A DNA stretch of 64,000 bases from contig NZ_BMMK01000012.1 of NCBI RefSeq assembly GCF_014645795.1, positions 103,642 through 167,641 of the forward strand. Direction: 5' to 3'. Within the stretch, counting starts at the first letter, position 1. The number at the start of each line of letters is the position of its first letter. The stretch comes from Longimycelium tulufanense. GTDB lineage: Bacteria; Actinomycetota; Actinomycetes; Mycobacteriales; Pseudonocardiaceae. This document shows, piece after piece, positions 18,973 through 27,029 of this stretch. The notes under the pieces were generated by a model. The model saw only the letters and a program-made list of their open reading frames with translations, was not told where the DNA came from and made no database searches. Both the position numbers and the translations under genes were made by a program.

Positions 18973-19308
18973 CTAGGCGACTCCGGTCCACGTGCGGGCG
19001 TTCGCGGCCGGCTCCGGCGTACCGCCCGACCGCATCTCGACCTCGCACACCGGATCGGTCTTGTCCCCGCCGAAGCCGGTGATCCGCCAGACCTTGACCC
19101 GCCACCGCTCGCCGGGCGGCTGCCGGTACTTGTCGAAGAACTCCTCGGCGAGCGCGCAGGCGTAGTCCGGCGCGGTGGTGCCGGCCCGGCGTTGCGCGCT
19201 GCTTCCGACGTAGAAGCCGTGATCGTTGATGTCCTCGGTCCGCACGAGTTGGAGCTGGCCGCGTCGGACCACCCAGTACTCGACCCGATGCCAGTGGTCC
19301 AGGTCCAT
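18973..19308 (-). CDS. hypothetical protein, 111 residues
   Basis: An acidic-basic mixed, soluble protein with many aromatic residues (DLDHWHRVEYWVVRRGQL, GERWRVKVWRITGFGGDKTD). The start at 19308 has GGAGGTGACGTG directly before ATG, a strong ribosome site. I do not recognise the family. It is convergent with the DAO-type oxidoreductase and ends with a short Ala/Thr-rich tail. Confidence 0.65.
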   Translation of the reverse strand: MDLDHWHRVEYWVVRRGQLQLVRTEDINDHGFYVGSSAQRRAGTTAPDYACALAEEFFDKYRQPPGERWRVKVWRITGFGGDKTDPVCEVEMRSGGTPEPAANARTWTGVA

Positions 19309-19857
19309 CACGTCACCTCCGCACCACCCCACGTCCTGACAACGACATGGAGCCGAGGACCTGCCGAGCACGGACCAATGATCACGTTCCGCACCCACTC
19401 ACCCTTGGAGCTTCCACCTTACGGCCCAGCACCATTGCCAGGTCAACAACCCGGGGTGAGCAAAGATCGCCGGCTCCGTCGTCCAATCGAGTAGTCGCAG
19501 GCCAAGGTTGCCTGCGAGCCAACGCCGGTGGTCGAGCGGCGGAACGCTGCCCGGACGACATGCGGGGGCCGCCAGGGACGCCGAGTCCGCACGATCCGGC
19601 GTCGATGCGACTCCGCCCGCGGGTCCACCGGCGCTGGTAGGCCCCGGTTACCCGGTACCGGGACCGCTATGCAGCTCCAAGGAGTGAGTCCGGATGTTCA
19701 GTCGGTGAACAGGTGGTGCAGGAACCGCTGCGGCTCGGCGCGACGGGGAGTACGGGCGCTCAAGGGTTTCGGCGACCTGCTGGGCTCGAGCGGGCTGTCA
19801 GGGCTCGACCTACCCTGGAGTGGACCAGGCGTCACGAGCCCGGCATATGGCGTCGGC
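19309..19857. other. intergenic region without visible gene
   Basis: About 550 bases between a minus-strand start and a minus-strand stop. No frame has coding composition across it, and no tRNA, repeat or terminator stands out. Confidence 0.35.
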
Positions 19858-20862
19858 TCAGGTGAGAGCAAGCTCCGCGGTGACAACCCGGTGGTCGCTT
19901 CCGGCGATCGTGTGCTCACGCGCCGAAACCGCCACCAGTCCCGGGCCGTGCAGCACGTGATCGATCTGGAACGACGGAGGCAAAAAAGCTTTTCCCACCG
20001 GCCAGGTCGGCGCCCAACCACGGCCGAGCTCAGCGTGGGTATCGACAAGGCCGGCGGCCAGGAGCGACCTCATCGGTGCGTGGTCGAGCGTGGCGTTGAA
20101 GTCCCCGAGCACCACCATGTCCCGCCCCGCAGCGGCGGCTTCGTCCCGCAGTGCCTCGAGATCGACCGTCCACTGCTGCGGATCACCTGCCGGGTAGAAG
20201 GTGTGTACGGCGACGAGTTTCACCGCACGACCGCCAACCCTCAGTTCCGCTGTGGTCTGGGGCCAGGTCGTCGGACGATCGAGAAGTCCACCACGGCTGA
20301 GTGGCAGCCGCGAGTAGATCGAAGAGTCGACTTCGGGGTGCAGTTCGCGGTAGGGCATCAGCTCGCGCAGACCCGCCTCGTCGAGTTCACGTACTCCCTG
20401 CTGCGTCAGCTCTTGGACGGCAAGGACGTCCAACCGCTCGGCACGAACCAGCTCGACGAGGGCACGGGCGTCGATCTGGCCCACATAGGTGTTGCTGGTG
20501 CCGATCCGCAACCTCGGCACGTCGGCGGGGATGACAACGTCTCGGGGAACGAACCGGGGCACCAGCAAGATCAGTTCGGTCACCACCAGTACGACCGCCG
20601 TCACAGCCAGCCACCTGGCCTTCAGCGCCAGCACGGCGAGAAGAAGTCCAACGGTGCCCACGGCGACAAGGGGAAACGCGGCAACCGGCATCGCAAGAAA
20701 CGTGCCAGCATCGAGTCCCGTCAGTCGGACCATCACCAGCGCGGCTACGCCCGCCAGCGCCACCGCGCAGACAAGCAGGACGGAGGAGCGGAACCGTCCG
20801 CGTCGAGAAACAGGCGGCTGTTCGGCCGCCCTTGCCGGCCCAGGCATCCCAACGCTGGTCAT
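19858..20862 (-). CDS. membrane-anchored endonuclease/exonuclease/phosphatase-family protein
   Basis: A 334-residue protein with three hydrophobic helices in the first 120 residues. An extracytoplasmic EEP domain follows: LAVQELTQ (metal-binding Glu), GDFNATLDHAP (catalytic Asp/Asn) and GSDHRVVTAEL (catalytic His) at the end. The family cleaves phosphodiesters in nucleic acids, lipids or sugars; here the domain would face outward. The start ATG at 20862 follows GGAGGGTGG. Stand-alone gene, divergent from the small gene at 21005. Confidence 0.85.
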   Translation of the reverse strand: MTSVGMPGPARAAEQPPVSRRGRFRSSVLLVCAVALAGVAALVMVRLTGLDAGTFLAMPVAAFPLVAVGTVGLLLAVLALKARWLAVTAVVLVVTELILLVPRFVPRDVVIPADVPRLRIGTSNTYVGQIDARALVELVRAERLDVLAVQELTQQGVRELDEAGLRELMPYRELHPEVDSSIYSRLPLSRGGLLDRPTTWPQTTAELRVGGRAVKLVAVHTFYPAGDPQQWTVDLEALRDEAAAAGRDMVVLGDFNATLDHAPMRSLLAAGLVDTHAELGRGWAPTWPVGKAFLPPSFQIDHVLHGPGLVAVSAREHTIAGSDHRVVTAELALT

Positions 20863-21004
20863 CCACCCTCCAGGTTCTTCAACCGATCCAACCGTAACCG
20901 TCGGCCGGCCACCCGAAGCGGATCGAAAACCTGTGGCCTCCACCACTGCTTTCCTCTACCGTGTCCCGAGGTTTCGTTGTCCCAGACCATGCAGGGGATG
21001 CTTC

Positions 21005-21370
21005 ATGGGCGTGTATGTCGGGGTCCGAGGATGGCTGGAGTGCGACGAAAAGCAGCTTGTAGCGATTCAGGCCATCATCCAGTCTCATGACGACGACCAC
21101 TATTCCGGTGGGTGGGGAACGCCGAGGAGAGCCGTCAACTGGACTAGCTATATCTTCTACTCCGCCGATATTCGCGAGCAGGCCGTCGACTGGCTACTGG
21201 ACCAACTTCGGGAAATTGCCGGGATTCCGGCTTCCGATGCGGACAACGACCTGGTCCGTGGGTTGTTCCTTGCCAGCCACGAGGTGGACGGCATGAGCGA
21301 GTGGCAGGTCCGTGACGGCCAGGTCTTCATCTCGCGGGCAGACAGCAGGTACGAGTACCTCGATATCTAG
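21005..21370 (+). CDS. small hypothetical protein, 121 residues
   Basis: A soluble acidic protein (MGVYVGVRGWLECDEKQL ..., GGWGTPRRAVNWTSYIFY, EVDGMSEWQVRDGQVFI). An AGGGG ribosome site lies 9 nt before ATG 21005. I believe similar proteins occur widely in actinobacteria but cannot name the family. The size and acidity are also seen in immunity-type proteins; no toxin gene is adjacent. It ends just before a hairpin at 21415. Confidence 0.65.
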   Translation: MGVYVGVRGWLECDEKQLVAIQAIIQSHDDDHYSGGWGTPRRAVNWTSYIFYSADIREQAVDWLLDQLREIAGIPASDADNDLVRGLFLASHEVDGMSEWQVRDGQVFISRADSRYEYLDI

Positions 21371-21414
21371 GCCAACAGACTCATCGGTCGACATCACCGT
21401 CCTGAGTAGCTCGC

Positions 21415-21436
21415 CAACCCGCTATAACGCGGGTTG
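21415..21436. terminator. hairpin, 8-bp perfect stem
   Basis: CAACCCGC, loop TATAAC, GCGGGTTG, 45 nt past the stop of the 121-residue gene. Confidence 0.5.
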
Positions 21437-21540
21437 ATGGCGTCGCGAGCGAGTAGCAGCTTGGTCACGTGACGCGTGTCTCGAATTCCGCTGACAGGGA
21501 TGGGGCTCACCCGCAGGCGGGGGTTGGACCAGCAGGCAGG

Positions 21541-21573
21541 CGGGTTGCCGGGGAACAGCTCCCCAGCAACCCG
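21541..21573. terminator. long hairpin upstream of the FecBCD promoter
   Basis: CGGGTTGC, one mismatch, GGGGA, loop ACAGC, TCCCC, GCAACCCG: 13 paired bases. It lies upstream of the ECF-type promoter at 21594, so it is not part of that operon's leader; it may insulate the operon from read-through. Confidence 0.45.
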
Positions 21574-21593
21574 GCCAACTGATCTCGTGGTCG

Positions 21594-21622
21594 CCGGGAA
21601 CTTTCGTGTGCGCCGCCCCGAC
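21594..21622 (+). promoter_or_regulatory. ECF-type promoter of the FecBCD operon, copy 2 of shared motif
   Basis: CCGGGAACT at 21594-21602, sixteen bases, CGAC at 21619-21622. Expected start of transcription near 21630, leaving about 50 nt of leader before ATG 21683. It shares all 13 fixed positions and the spacing with the promoter before the isonitrile operon at 30322-30350. Confidence 0.65.
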
Positions 21623-21682
21623 TAGGTGCACGGGCCGCAGAGCGACCGGGCCGACAGGATCGAGATCAGGGAGTAGTTGGGT

Positions 21683-22750
21683 ATGCGCTCTCGTGTGATG
21701 TGCGCCCTCGCGGTGGGCACCGCCGTGCTGGCGGCCGCCTGTGGAGGAGGCCAGGCGGGGCCGGCGGCACAGGCACCCACCTCCGGTGCCTCGGCGGGGT
21801 TCCCCGTGACAGTGGATGACTGCGGGGACAAGCGGGTCGAGTTCACCGCCTCGCCCCAACGGATCGTCACCAGCAACGCCTCGGCCCTGGAGATGTTGTT
21901 CTGGCTCGGCGCGGGCGACCGCGTGATCGGGACCGGTTTCCCACCCGGGAAGGGCACTTTGCCCGGCTCGTTCGCCACGGCGGCGGAGAAGGTGCCGGTG
22001 CTGTCCGACTCGGTCATCCCCAAGGAGAAGCTGCTCGGTTCCGGCGCGGAGCTCTACATCGACACCTTCGCGAGCATGAACATGGGCGGCGGTGCGGTTG
22101 GGCCGCCGACGGACCAGGAGTTCGCCGCCGCGAACATCAAGCACCTCTATCTGAAGTCGACGGCGTGCGCGTCCGAGGCGTCCGGTCCGCTGACCGACCT
22201 GTCGTCGGTGGAAAACGACATCAAGCGGCTGGGGACGGCCACCGGAACCTCGGCCAAGGCCGACGAGCTGGTCAAGGGGATGCGCAGCAAGGTGGACAAG
22301 GTACGTGACGCCCTGTCCTCGGTCCCGGAGAACAAGCAGCCGAGTTACTTCTTCTTCGACTTCAACGCGGGTACCAACCAGCCGATCGCGGCGTGCGGTA
22401 AGCAGGTCGCCAACGCTGTGATCACGCTGGCCGGCGCACGCAACGTCTTTGCCGACTGCGATGCCGACTTCAAGCCGGTCGGTTGGGAAGACGTGGTGGC
22501 CCGCAACCCCGACTGGATCCAGCTGGGAATCCGCGACAAGGGCAACCCCGAGGCGAACAAGGCGGCCTTCGCGGCGGCCGAGAAGTTCCTGCGGGAGTTC
22601 CCGGCGACGGCGGGCCTCGAGGCAGTCAAGCGCGGCCGGTTCCTCCGGGTCGGCTCCGAGCAGACGACCATCCCGGGCGTCCGGAACGCCGACACCGTCG
22701 TGCAGATCGCGTCGACGCTGCACCCCGACCTGGTCAAGGCTGACGGCTGA
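21683..22750 (+). CDS. FecB/BtuF-type substrate-binding lipoprotein
   Basis: A 355-residue lipoprotein. The signal peptide ends in a lipobox (AVLAAAC then GGG), placing the mature protein on the outer face of the membrane. The two-lobed helical-backbone binding fold is recognisable from PQRIVTSNASALEMLFWLGAGDRVIGTG and the late segments RNPDWIQLGI and GVRNADTVVQIASTL. Members bind siderophores, cobalamin or heme. ATG at 21683 was preferred over TTG 21677 because GGGAG lies 8-10 nt upstream. First gene of a three-gene uptake operon that converges on the isonitrile operon; its ligand may be that cluster's product. Confidence 0.9.
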   Translation: MRSRVMCALAVGTAVLAAACGGGQAGPAAQAPTSGASAGFPVTVDDCGDKRVEFTASPQRIVTSNASALEMLFWLGAGDRVIGTGFPPGKGTLPGSFATAAEKVPVLSDSVIPKEKLLGSGAELYIDTFASMNMGGGAVGPPTDQEFAAANIKHLYLKSTACASEASGPLTDLSSVENDIKRLGTATGTSAKADELVKGMRSKVDKVRDALSSVPENKQPSYFFFDFNAGTNQPIAACGKQVANAVITLAGARNVFADCDADFKPVGWEDVVARNPDWIQLGIRDKGNPEANKAAFAAAEKFLREFPATAGLEAVKRGRFLRVGSEQTTIPGVRNADTVVQIASTLHPDLVKADG

Positions 22751-22752
22751 TC

Positions 22753-23826
22753 GTGAGTAGCACGCCAACAACCGCGGTGCGGCGCGAGCACAGCACTGTC
22801 GTGGTGGGGGCCAGGTCCACGGTCGTTGCGCTGCTGCTGACGGTGGCCTTGCTGGTCGGGCTGGTGCTCGGGGTGTCGGTGGGTTCGACCTTCGTGCCGC
22901 CCGGCCAGGTGTGGTCGATCGTGGCCGGCCACCTTCTGGGCCGTGCTCCGGCTCCCGGAACCCCTGATCTGATCGTATGGCAACTGCGGGTGCCGCGAGC
23001 GCTTCTCGCCGCCGTGGTCGGTGCCGGGCTCGGCCTGGTTGGCTCCGCCGTCCAGGCCCTGGTTCGCAACCCGCTGGCCGACCCGTACCTGCTGGGTGTC
23101 TCGTCTGGTGCCTCACTCGGCGCGGTCGCGGTGATCGTGCTCGGTGCCGGCACGGGCGGCCTGCTCGGGCTGGGGTTGTCCACGGGCGCGTTTCTCGGCG
23201 CGCTGGGCGCTTTTGCCCTGGTGTGGGCACTCGCCCGGCGGGGAAACGGGTTCTCCCCGCTACGGCTGGTCCTGACCGGCGTGGGGATCGGTCAGTTCCT
23301 TGCCGGGCTCACCAGCTACCTGGTCCTACGGACCTCCGACGAGCAGCAAACCCGCGGCGTGCTGTTCTGGTTGATGGGCAGCCTGAACGGTGCGCAGTGG
23401 TCGGTCGTCGTACTACCGGCCGTCGCCGTCGTGCTCGGCTTCGTTGTGCTGCAGGCCAGGGCGAGAGCGCTCAACGCGCTGTTGGTGGGCGACGAGACGG
23501 CAGCCGGACTCGGCGTGGATGTCACCCGGCTGCGTCGGGAACTCCTTGTGGTCACCAGTGTTCTCACCGGCGTCCTGGTTGCGGTCTCCGGAGCGATCGG
23601 TTTCGTGGGGTTGATGGTTCCCCACGTGTGCCGCCTGGTGGTCGGAGGTGACCACCGTCGGCTGCTCCCGATCTCGGCCCTGGCCGGCGCGGTGCTTCTC
23701 GTGGTGGTGGACATCCTGGCGCGGATCGCGCTGGACCAGCAGGAGGTCCCCATCGGTGTGGTCACCGCGCTGATCGGTGCGCCCACCCTGCTGTACCTGC
23801 TCGATCGACGCTTGGAGCGCAGTTGA
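22753..23826 (+). CDS. FecCD-type ABC permease
   Basis: A 357-residue permease with about ten transmembrane helices. It contains LRVPRALLAAVVGAGLGLVGSAVQALVRNPLADPYLLGVSSGA, the family hallmark (here cited over 22983-23117), and the late PHVCRLVVGGDHRRLLP coupling helix that docks the ATPase. One gene serves both halves as a homodimer. It starts with GTG 2 nt after the binding-protein stop and overlaps the ATPase by 4 nt. It would move a metal chelate across the cytoplasmic membrane. Confidence 0.93.
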   Translation: MSSTPTTAVRREHSTVVVGARSTVVALLLTVALLVGLVLGVSVGSTFVPPGQVWSIVAGHLLGRAPAPGTPDLIVWQLRVPRALLAAVVGAGLGLVGSAVQALVRNPLADPYLLGVSSGASLGAVAVIVLGAGTGGLLGLGLSTGAFLGALGAFALVWALARRGNGFSPLRLVLTGVGIGQFLAGLTSYLVLRTSDEQQTRGVLFWLMGSLNGAQWSVVVLPAVAVVLGFVVLQARARALNALLVGDETAAGLGVDVTRLRRELLVVTSVLTGVLVAVSGAIGFVGLMVPHVCRLVVGGDHRRLLPISALAGAVLLVVVDILARIALDQQEVPIGVVTALIGAPTLLYLLDRRLERS

Positions 23827-24614
23827 GGATCGCCGTCGAGGACCTCGTCGTCTCGTTCTCCGGCCGCGCGGTGGTCTGCGGTGTCGACGTCGTGGCGGAA
23901 CCGGGTGAGATCGTTGGTCTGGTGGGCCCCAACGGAAGCGGGAAAACCACCGTGCTCCGGACGATCTACCGTCACCTGCGGCCCGCCGCGGGCCGGGTGC
24001 TGCTGGACGGACGCGACATCCGGAAGCTGAACCCGTCGCGGGCCGCCCGGCACGTGGCCGCACTCCCCCAGGAGCGGGGCACCGACTTCGAGCTGTCCGT
24101 GCGGGAGGTGGTGGCGATGGGCCGTACTCCCTACAAGCGGGCCTTCTCCGGAGACGACACGAGCGACCGGGACATCATTGCCACCGCGCTGGAGCAGGTG
24201 GGCATGGTCGATCACGGTGGCCGACCGTTCTCGGCCTTGTCCGGTGGCGAGCGGCAGCGGGTCCTGCTGGCCCGGGCGTTGGCACAGCAACCCGACGTCC
24301 TGGTACTGGACGAGCCCACCAACCATCTCGACATGCGCCACCAGATCGAGCTTCTCGCGCTCTTGCGGGCACAGCGACGCACCACCGTGATCACGTTGCA
24401 CGATCTCAATGCCGCCGCCTCGCTCTGCGACCGGTTGCACGTCCTCCGTGACGGAGTGGTGGTCGCATCCGGCGCTCCACGGGTGGTCCTCACCGTGGAT
24501 TTACTGGCGGAGGTCTTCGGCGTGCATGCAGCGGTCGTGGAACATCCGTTGACCGGTGACCCGCTGATCGCCTTCGACCACAACACACCCGCCGAGTCCG
24601 CGACGATCAGCTAG
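23823..24614 (+). CDS. FepC/BtuD-type ABC ATPase
   Basis: A 263-residue ATPase: Walker [10 protein letters not shown], signature [17 protein letters not shown], Walker [13 protein letters not shown] and switch His (ITLHDL). The start is TTG at 23823, overlapping the permease stop (TTGA), so translation is coupled; the rare start is supported by the immediate [11 protein letters not shown] domain opening. It energises the FecCD permease. A bidirectional terminator follows. Confidence 0.93.
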   Translation: MRIAVEDLVVSFSGRAVVCGVDVVAEPGEIVGLVGPNGSGKTTVLRTIYRHLRPAAGRVLLDGRDIRKLNPSRAARHVAALPQERGTDFELSVREVVAMGRTPYKRAFSGDDTSDRDIIATALEQVGMVDHGGRPFSALSGGERQRVLLARALAQQPDVLVLDEPTNHLDMRHQIELLALLRAQRRTTVITLHDLNAAASLCDRLHVLRDGVVVASGAPRVVLTVDLLAEVFGVHAAVVEHPLTGDPLIAFDHNTPAESATIS

Positions 24615-24645
24615 CAACGCTCGGCCAGACATCACCCATTTCGGT

Positions 24646-24679
24646 TTCTGACCGGCACGGCCTCCCGCGCCGGTCAGAA
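24646..24679. terminator. bidirectional terminator between uptake and isonitrile operons
   Basis: Perfect 11-bp inverted repeat: TTCTGACCGGC at 24646-24656 and GCCGGTCAGAA at 24669-24679 with a 12-nt loop. The right arm covers the stop codon of the isonitrile synthase gene. It would end both convergent operons. Confidence 0.75.
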
Positions 24680-25687
24680 CCATGCGTAGGCCGAGTTCAG
24701 CGAACCCGACTGGTCATCCACCGAGGCCAGCACCTTCACATAGCTCGGCCGCCCGTTCACGAAGACCACCTCACCCAAAGCTTCGGCCTCGACCCGGCGC
24801 ATGAGCCTGCCCGGTTCCCCTTCGCGGTGCACGAGCACCGCGTGCCACGGTGTGGTCCACGTGTCGGCAGGATTGAGCAGCCTGATACCGAACTTCTCCG
24901 ACCCTGCCGGTTGCGGATGGATGGACAACCGAACGGAGCGGGGGTGATGTTCGGCAATCAGCCTTCCCCAGGCCCGGCTACGGGCGACCACCTGGTAGGC
25001 ACGGGCACGACACTCCCGCTGCAACGCCGACTTCGTGCCCTGCCAGCCATCGGTGTCATCGACTAGGAATCGCGTGATACCGCGGTAGAGTCGCAGTGTC
25101 TCCCCTCCCATCCGAACCTCCTCGCGCAGCTCTGTGACCGTCGGTGCGTACCGTTCGGACACGAGGTGTCGCTTCTCGTCGTAGGACAGGTCGCCCAGCA
25201 CGTTGCGGAGATCGAACAGAGACAGCCGGGACAGCCCCTCACGTGCGATCATGTCCAGTAGCTCGTCGGAGTAGGCATCCACGTGCTCGTCGGGAACACC
25301 GATGATGTCGCTGAAGACATGGCCGTCGGAACAGATCACCACGGATGCCCCTGGCTGGTAGACCTGCTGGACAGCAGCGCACATCTGGTCCAGAAAGTGC
25401 AACGACTGCCGCTCCGCCTCGTCCGGCAGGTGCCCGAGAACCTTCGCGGGGTTCGGAGACTTGCACGGAAAGCCGGGCAATGTGAACAGGATCGGCTCAC
25501 CAGCCGCGACGAAGGCGGCAAGCTGTTGCATCTGCTTTGGAAACGCGAATGGGGTGTTGGGCGTATCGGGATCGGCGGCCCGTCTCAGCGGCAGGAGGAG
25601 ATCCAAGATCGCGGCACAGGTCTGCGCGTCCTCGGCGGGTCGCTGTTCGGCCTGATGGCCGGCTGAAGAAAATGTGGGTGTCGGCAT
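24674..25687 (-). CDS. DIT1/PvcA-type isonitrile (isocyanide) synthase
   Basis: A 337-residue protein of the DIT1/PvcA family: the recurring blocks are LPGFPCKSPNPAKVLGHLPD, VVICSDGHVFSDIIGVPD, YAPTVTELREEV and SIHPQP. Bacterial members (IsnA, PvcA) convert the alpha-amine of Tyr or Trp to an isonitrile using ribulose-5-phosphate as carbon source; yeast Dit1 N-formylates tyrosine. No IsnB/PvcB Fe(II)/2OG oxygenase is present, so the carboxylate is probably kept for the amidotransferase. It is the last gene of the minus-strand operon, 94 nt after the P450. No clear Shine-Dalgarno precedes ATG 25687. Substrate (Tyr versus Trp) is not readable. Confidence 0.9.
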   Translation of the reverse strand: MPTPTFSSAGHQAEQRPAEDAQTCAAILDLLLPLRRAADPDTPNTPFAFPKQMQQLAAFVAAGEPILFTLPGFPCKSPNPAKVLGHLPDEAERQSLHFLDQMCAAVQQVYQPGASVVICSDGHVFSDIIGVPDEHVDAYSDELLDMIAREGLSRLSLFDLRNVLGDLSYDEKRHLVSERYAPTVTELREEVRMGGETLRLYRGITRFLVDDTDGWQGTKSALQRECRARAYQVVARSRAWGRLIAEHHPRSVRLSIHPQPAGSEKFGIRLLNPADTWTTPWHAVLVHREGEPGRLMRRVEAEALGEVVFVNGRPSYVKVLASVDDQSGSLNSAYAWF

Positions 25688-25781
25688 CGTGGATTCACGC
25701 AGCAGGGGACAGCCCCATCACAAGCAGGGGCAGACGTGTGGGGACGTTTCTGGGTTGGGGAAGGGATTGAGCGGGATCGCG

Positions 25782-27008
25782 TCAAGCGCGTTCGTTGTAG
25801 AACACCGGAAGGTCGTGGACACCACGTCCGAGCACGGCCGGTATCCATTCGATCTGTTCGTCGGGGACGGCCAACCGTAGGCCACGAAGTCGGTTGACCA
25901 GGGTTCCGATGGCGACCTGAAGCTCGATACGGGCCAGTACCGCCCCCGGGCAGAAGTGGATGCCCTGTCCGAAGGCGAGATGGGGGTTGGGCGACCGGTC
26001 GAAGTCCGGGGTGTCGGCGTCCGGGAAACGTTGGCTGTCCCGGTTCGCCGCACACAGCGACACGATCACCGAGTCACCCGCCGGCACGGTGGTGCCGTGA
26101 AGGTCGGAGTCTTCCGCGAAAAATCGCCACGTCGTCAGTTCGAACGCACTGTCGTAGCGAAGCAGCTCGTCCACCGCCCGTGGCAGCAGCTCGGGGTGGT
26201 CCCGCAGATGGGTCAGGTGCGCAGGACAACGTAGTAGGGTCATCAGCGCCGTGGTGATCTGGTTCGTCACCGGTTCCTGCCCGGCGACCAGCAACTGGAA
26301 CACTATGGAGTCCAGTTCCTCCTGGGACAGCTCACCTGCGTCCCGCGCGAGGACGAGCTTGCTGAGCAGGTCCTCCCCCGCCTCGGAACGCTTGTGCGCG
26401 ACGACCTCGGCGATGTAGCCCTGCAAACCACGCAGCAACGCCTCGTAGGCAGGCCGTGCCGGATCGGTCGGGCCCACCGGTTGCACCACCTTTCCCCATT
26501 CGCGACGGAACCGCACGGCCAGGTCGGCGGGAAGTCCGATGACCTCGGCGAGCACCTGGAAGGGGAACCTCGCGGCAAAACCCGCCACCAGGTCCACCGT
26601 CCCTCGGGTAGGCAGGGCGTTGACCAGTGCGTCCGCGAGTTGCTGCAAACGCGGACGCATCGCCTCGACCCGTCTCGGGGCGAAGGCGTCGGTGATGAGG
26701 CGCCGCATCATCGTGTGCCGCGGTGGGTCCTGGTGGAGCAGGTGCACCTGTAACTGGGAGTGCTGTGGCTCGGGCATGATGGACGCGCGCCTACGCCATT
26801 TCTCGTTGCCCAGGGAGTGGTTCTTACCGAGCCGGTCATCGTTGAGCGTCTCGTGCGCGGCGGCGTAGCCGGTCACCAGCCACGCGCAGACCCCGCTGGG
26901 AAACCGCACTCGGTGGACGGGACCACTGTCCCGCATTCTCCGATACAGCTTGTAGGGATCACGCTTGTAATCGCGACCATAGAGTGCGATTGGCTCAGGC
27001 GGGGTCAT
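25782..27008 (-). CDS. cytochrome P450 with atypical I-helix
   Basis: A 408-residue soluble bacterial P450. The ExxR motif is Glu281-Arg284 (DELLRYDS) and the heme loop FGQGIHFCPG has Cys353 as thiolate ligand. The I-helix reads AGQEPVTN (242-249): the acid is Glu245 but the usual oxygen-activating Thr is replaced by Pro246. Replacement of this Thr is seen in some P450s with unusual chemistry, including aryl-coupling ones. By analogy with yeast Dit2, which dimerises N-formyltyrosine made by Dit1, it may couple two isonitrile-tyrosine units. GGAAGGACCCCG precedes ATG 27008; AsnB ends 21 nt upstream. Confidence 0.92.
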   Translation of the reverse strand: MTPPEPIALYGRDYKRDPYKLYRRMRDSGPVHRVRFPSGVCAWLVTGYAAAHETLNDDRLGKNHSLGNEKWRRRASIMPEPQHSQLQVHLLHQDPPRHTMMRRLITDAFAPRRVEAMRPRLQQLADALVNALPTRGTVDLVAGFAARFPFQVLAEVIGLPADLAVRFRREWGKVVQPVGPTDPARPAYEALLRGLQGYIAEVVAHKRSEAGEDLLSKLVLARDAGELSQEELDSIVFQLLVAGQEPVTNQITTALMTLLRCPAHLTHLRDHPELLPRAVDELLRYDSAFELTTWRFFAEDSDLHGTTVPAGDSVIVSLCAANRDSQRFPDADTPDFDRSPNPHLAFGQGIHFCPGAVLARIELQVAIGTLVNRLRGLRLAVPDEQIEWIPAVLGRGVHDLPVFYNERA

Positions 27009-27029
27009 CGGGGTCCTTCCGTGCCGGCC

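Noticed and set aside
21437..21682. Possible cobalamin or other riboswitch before FecB
   Set aside because: The strong hairpin at 21541 lies upstream of the likely promoter, and no conserved riboswitch core was recognisable.
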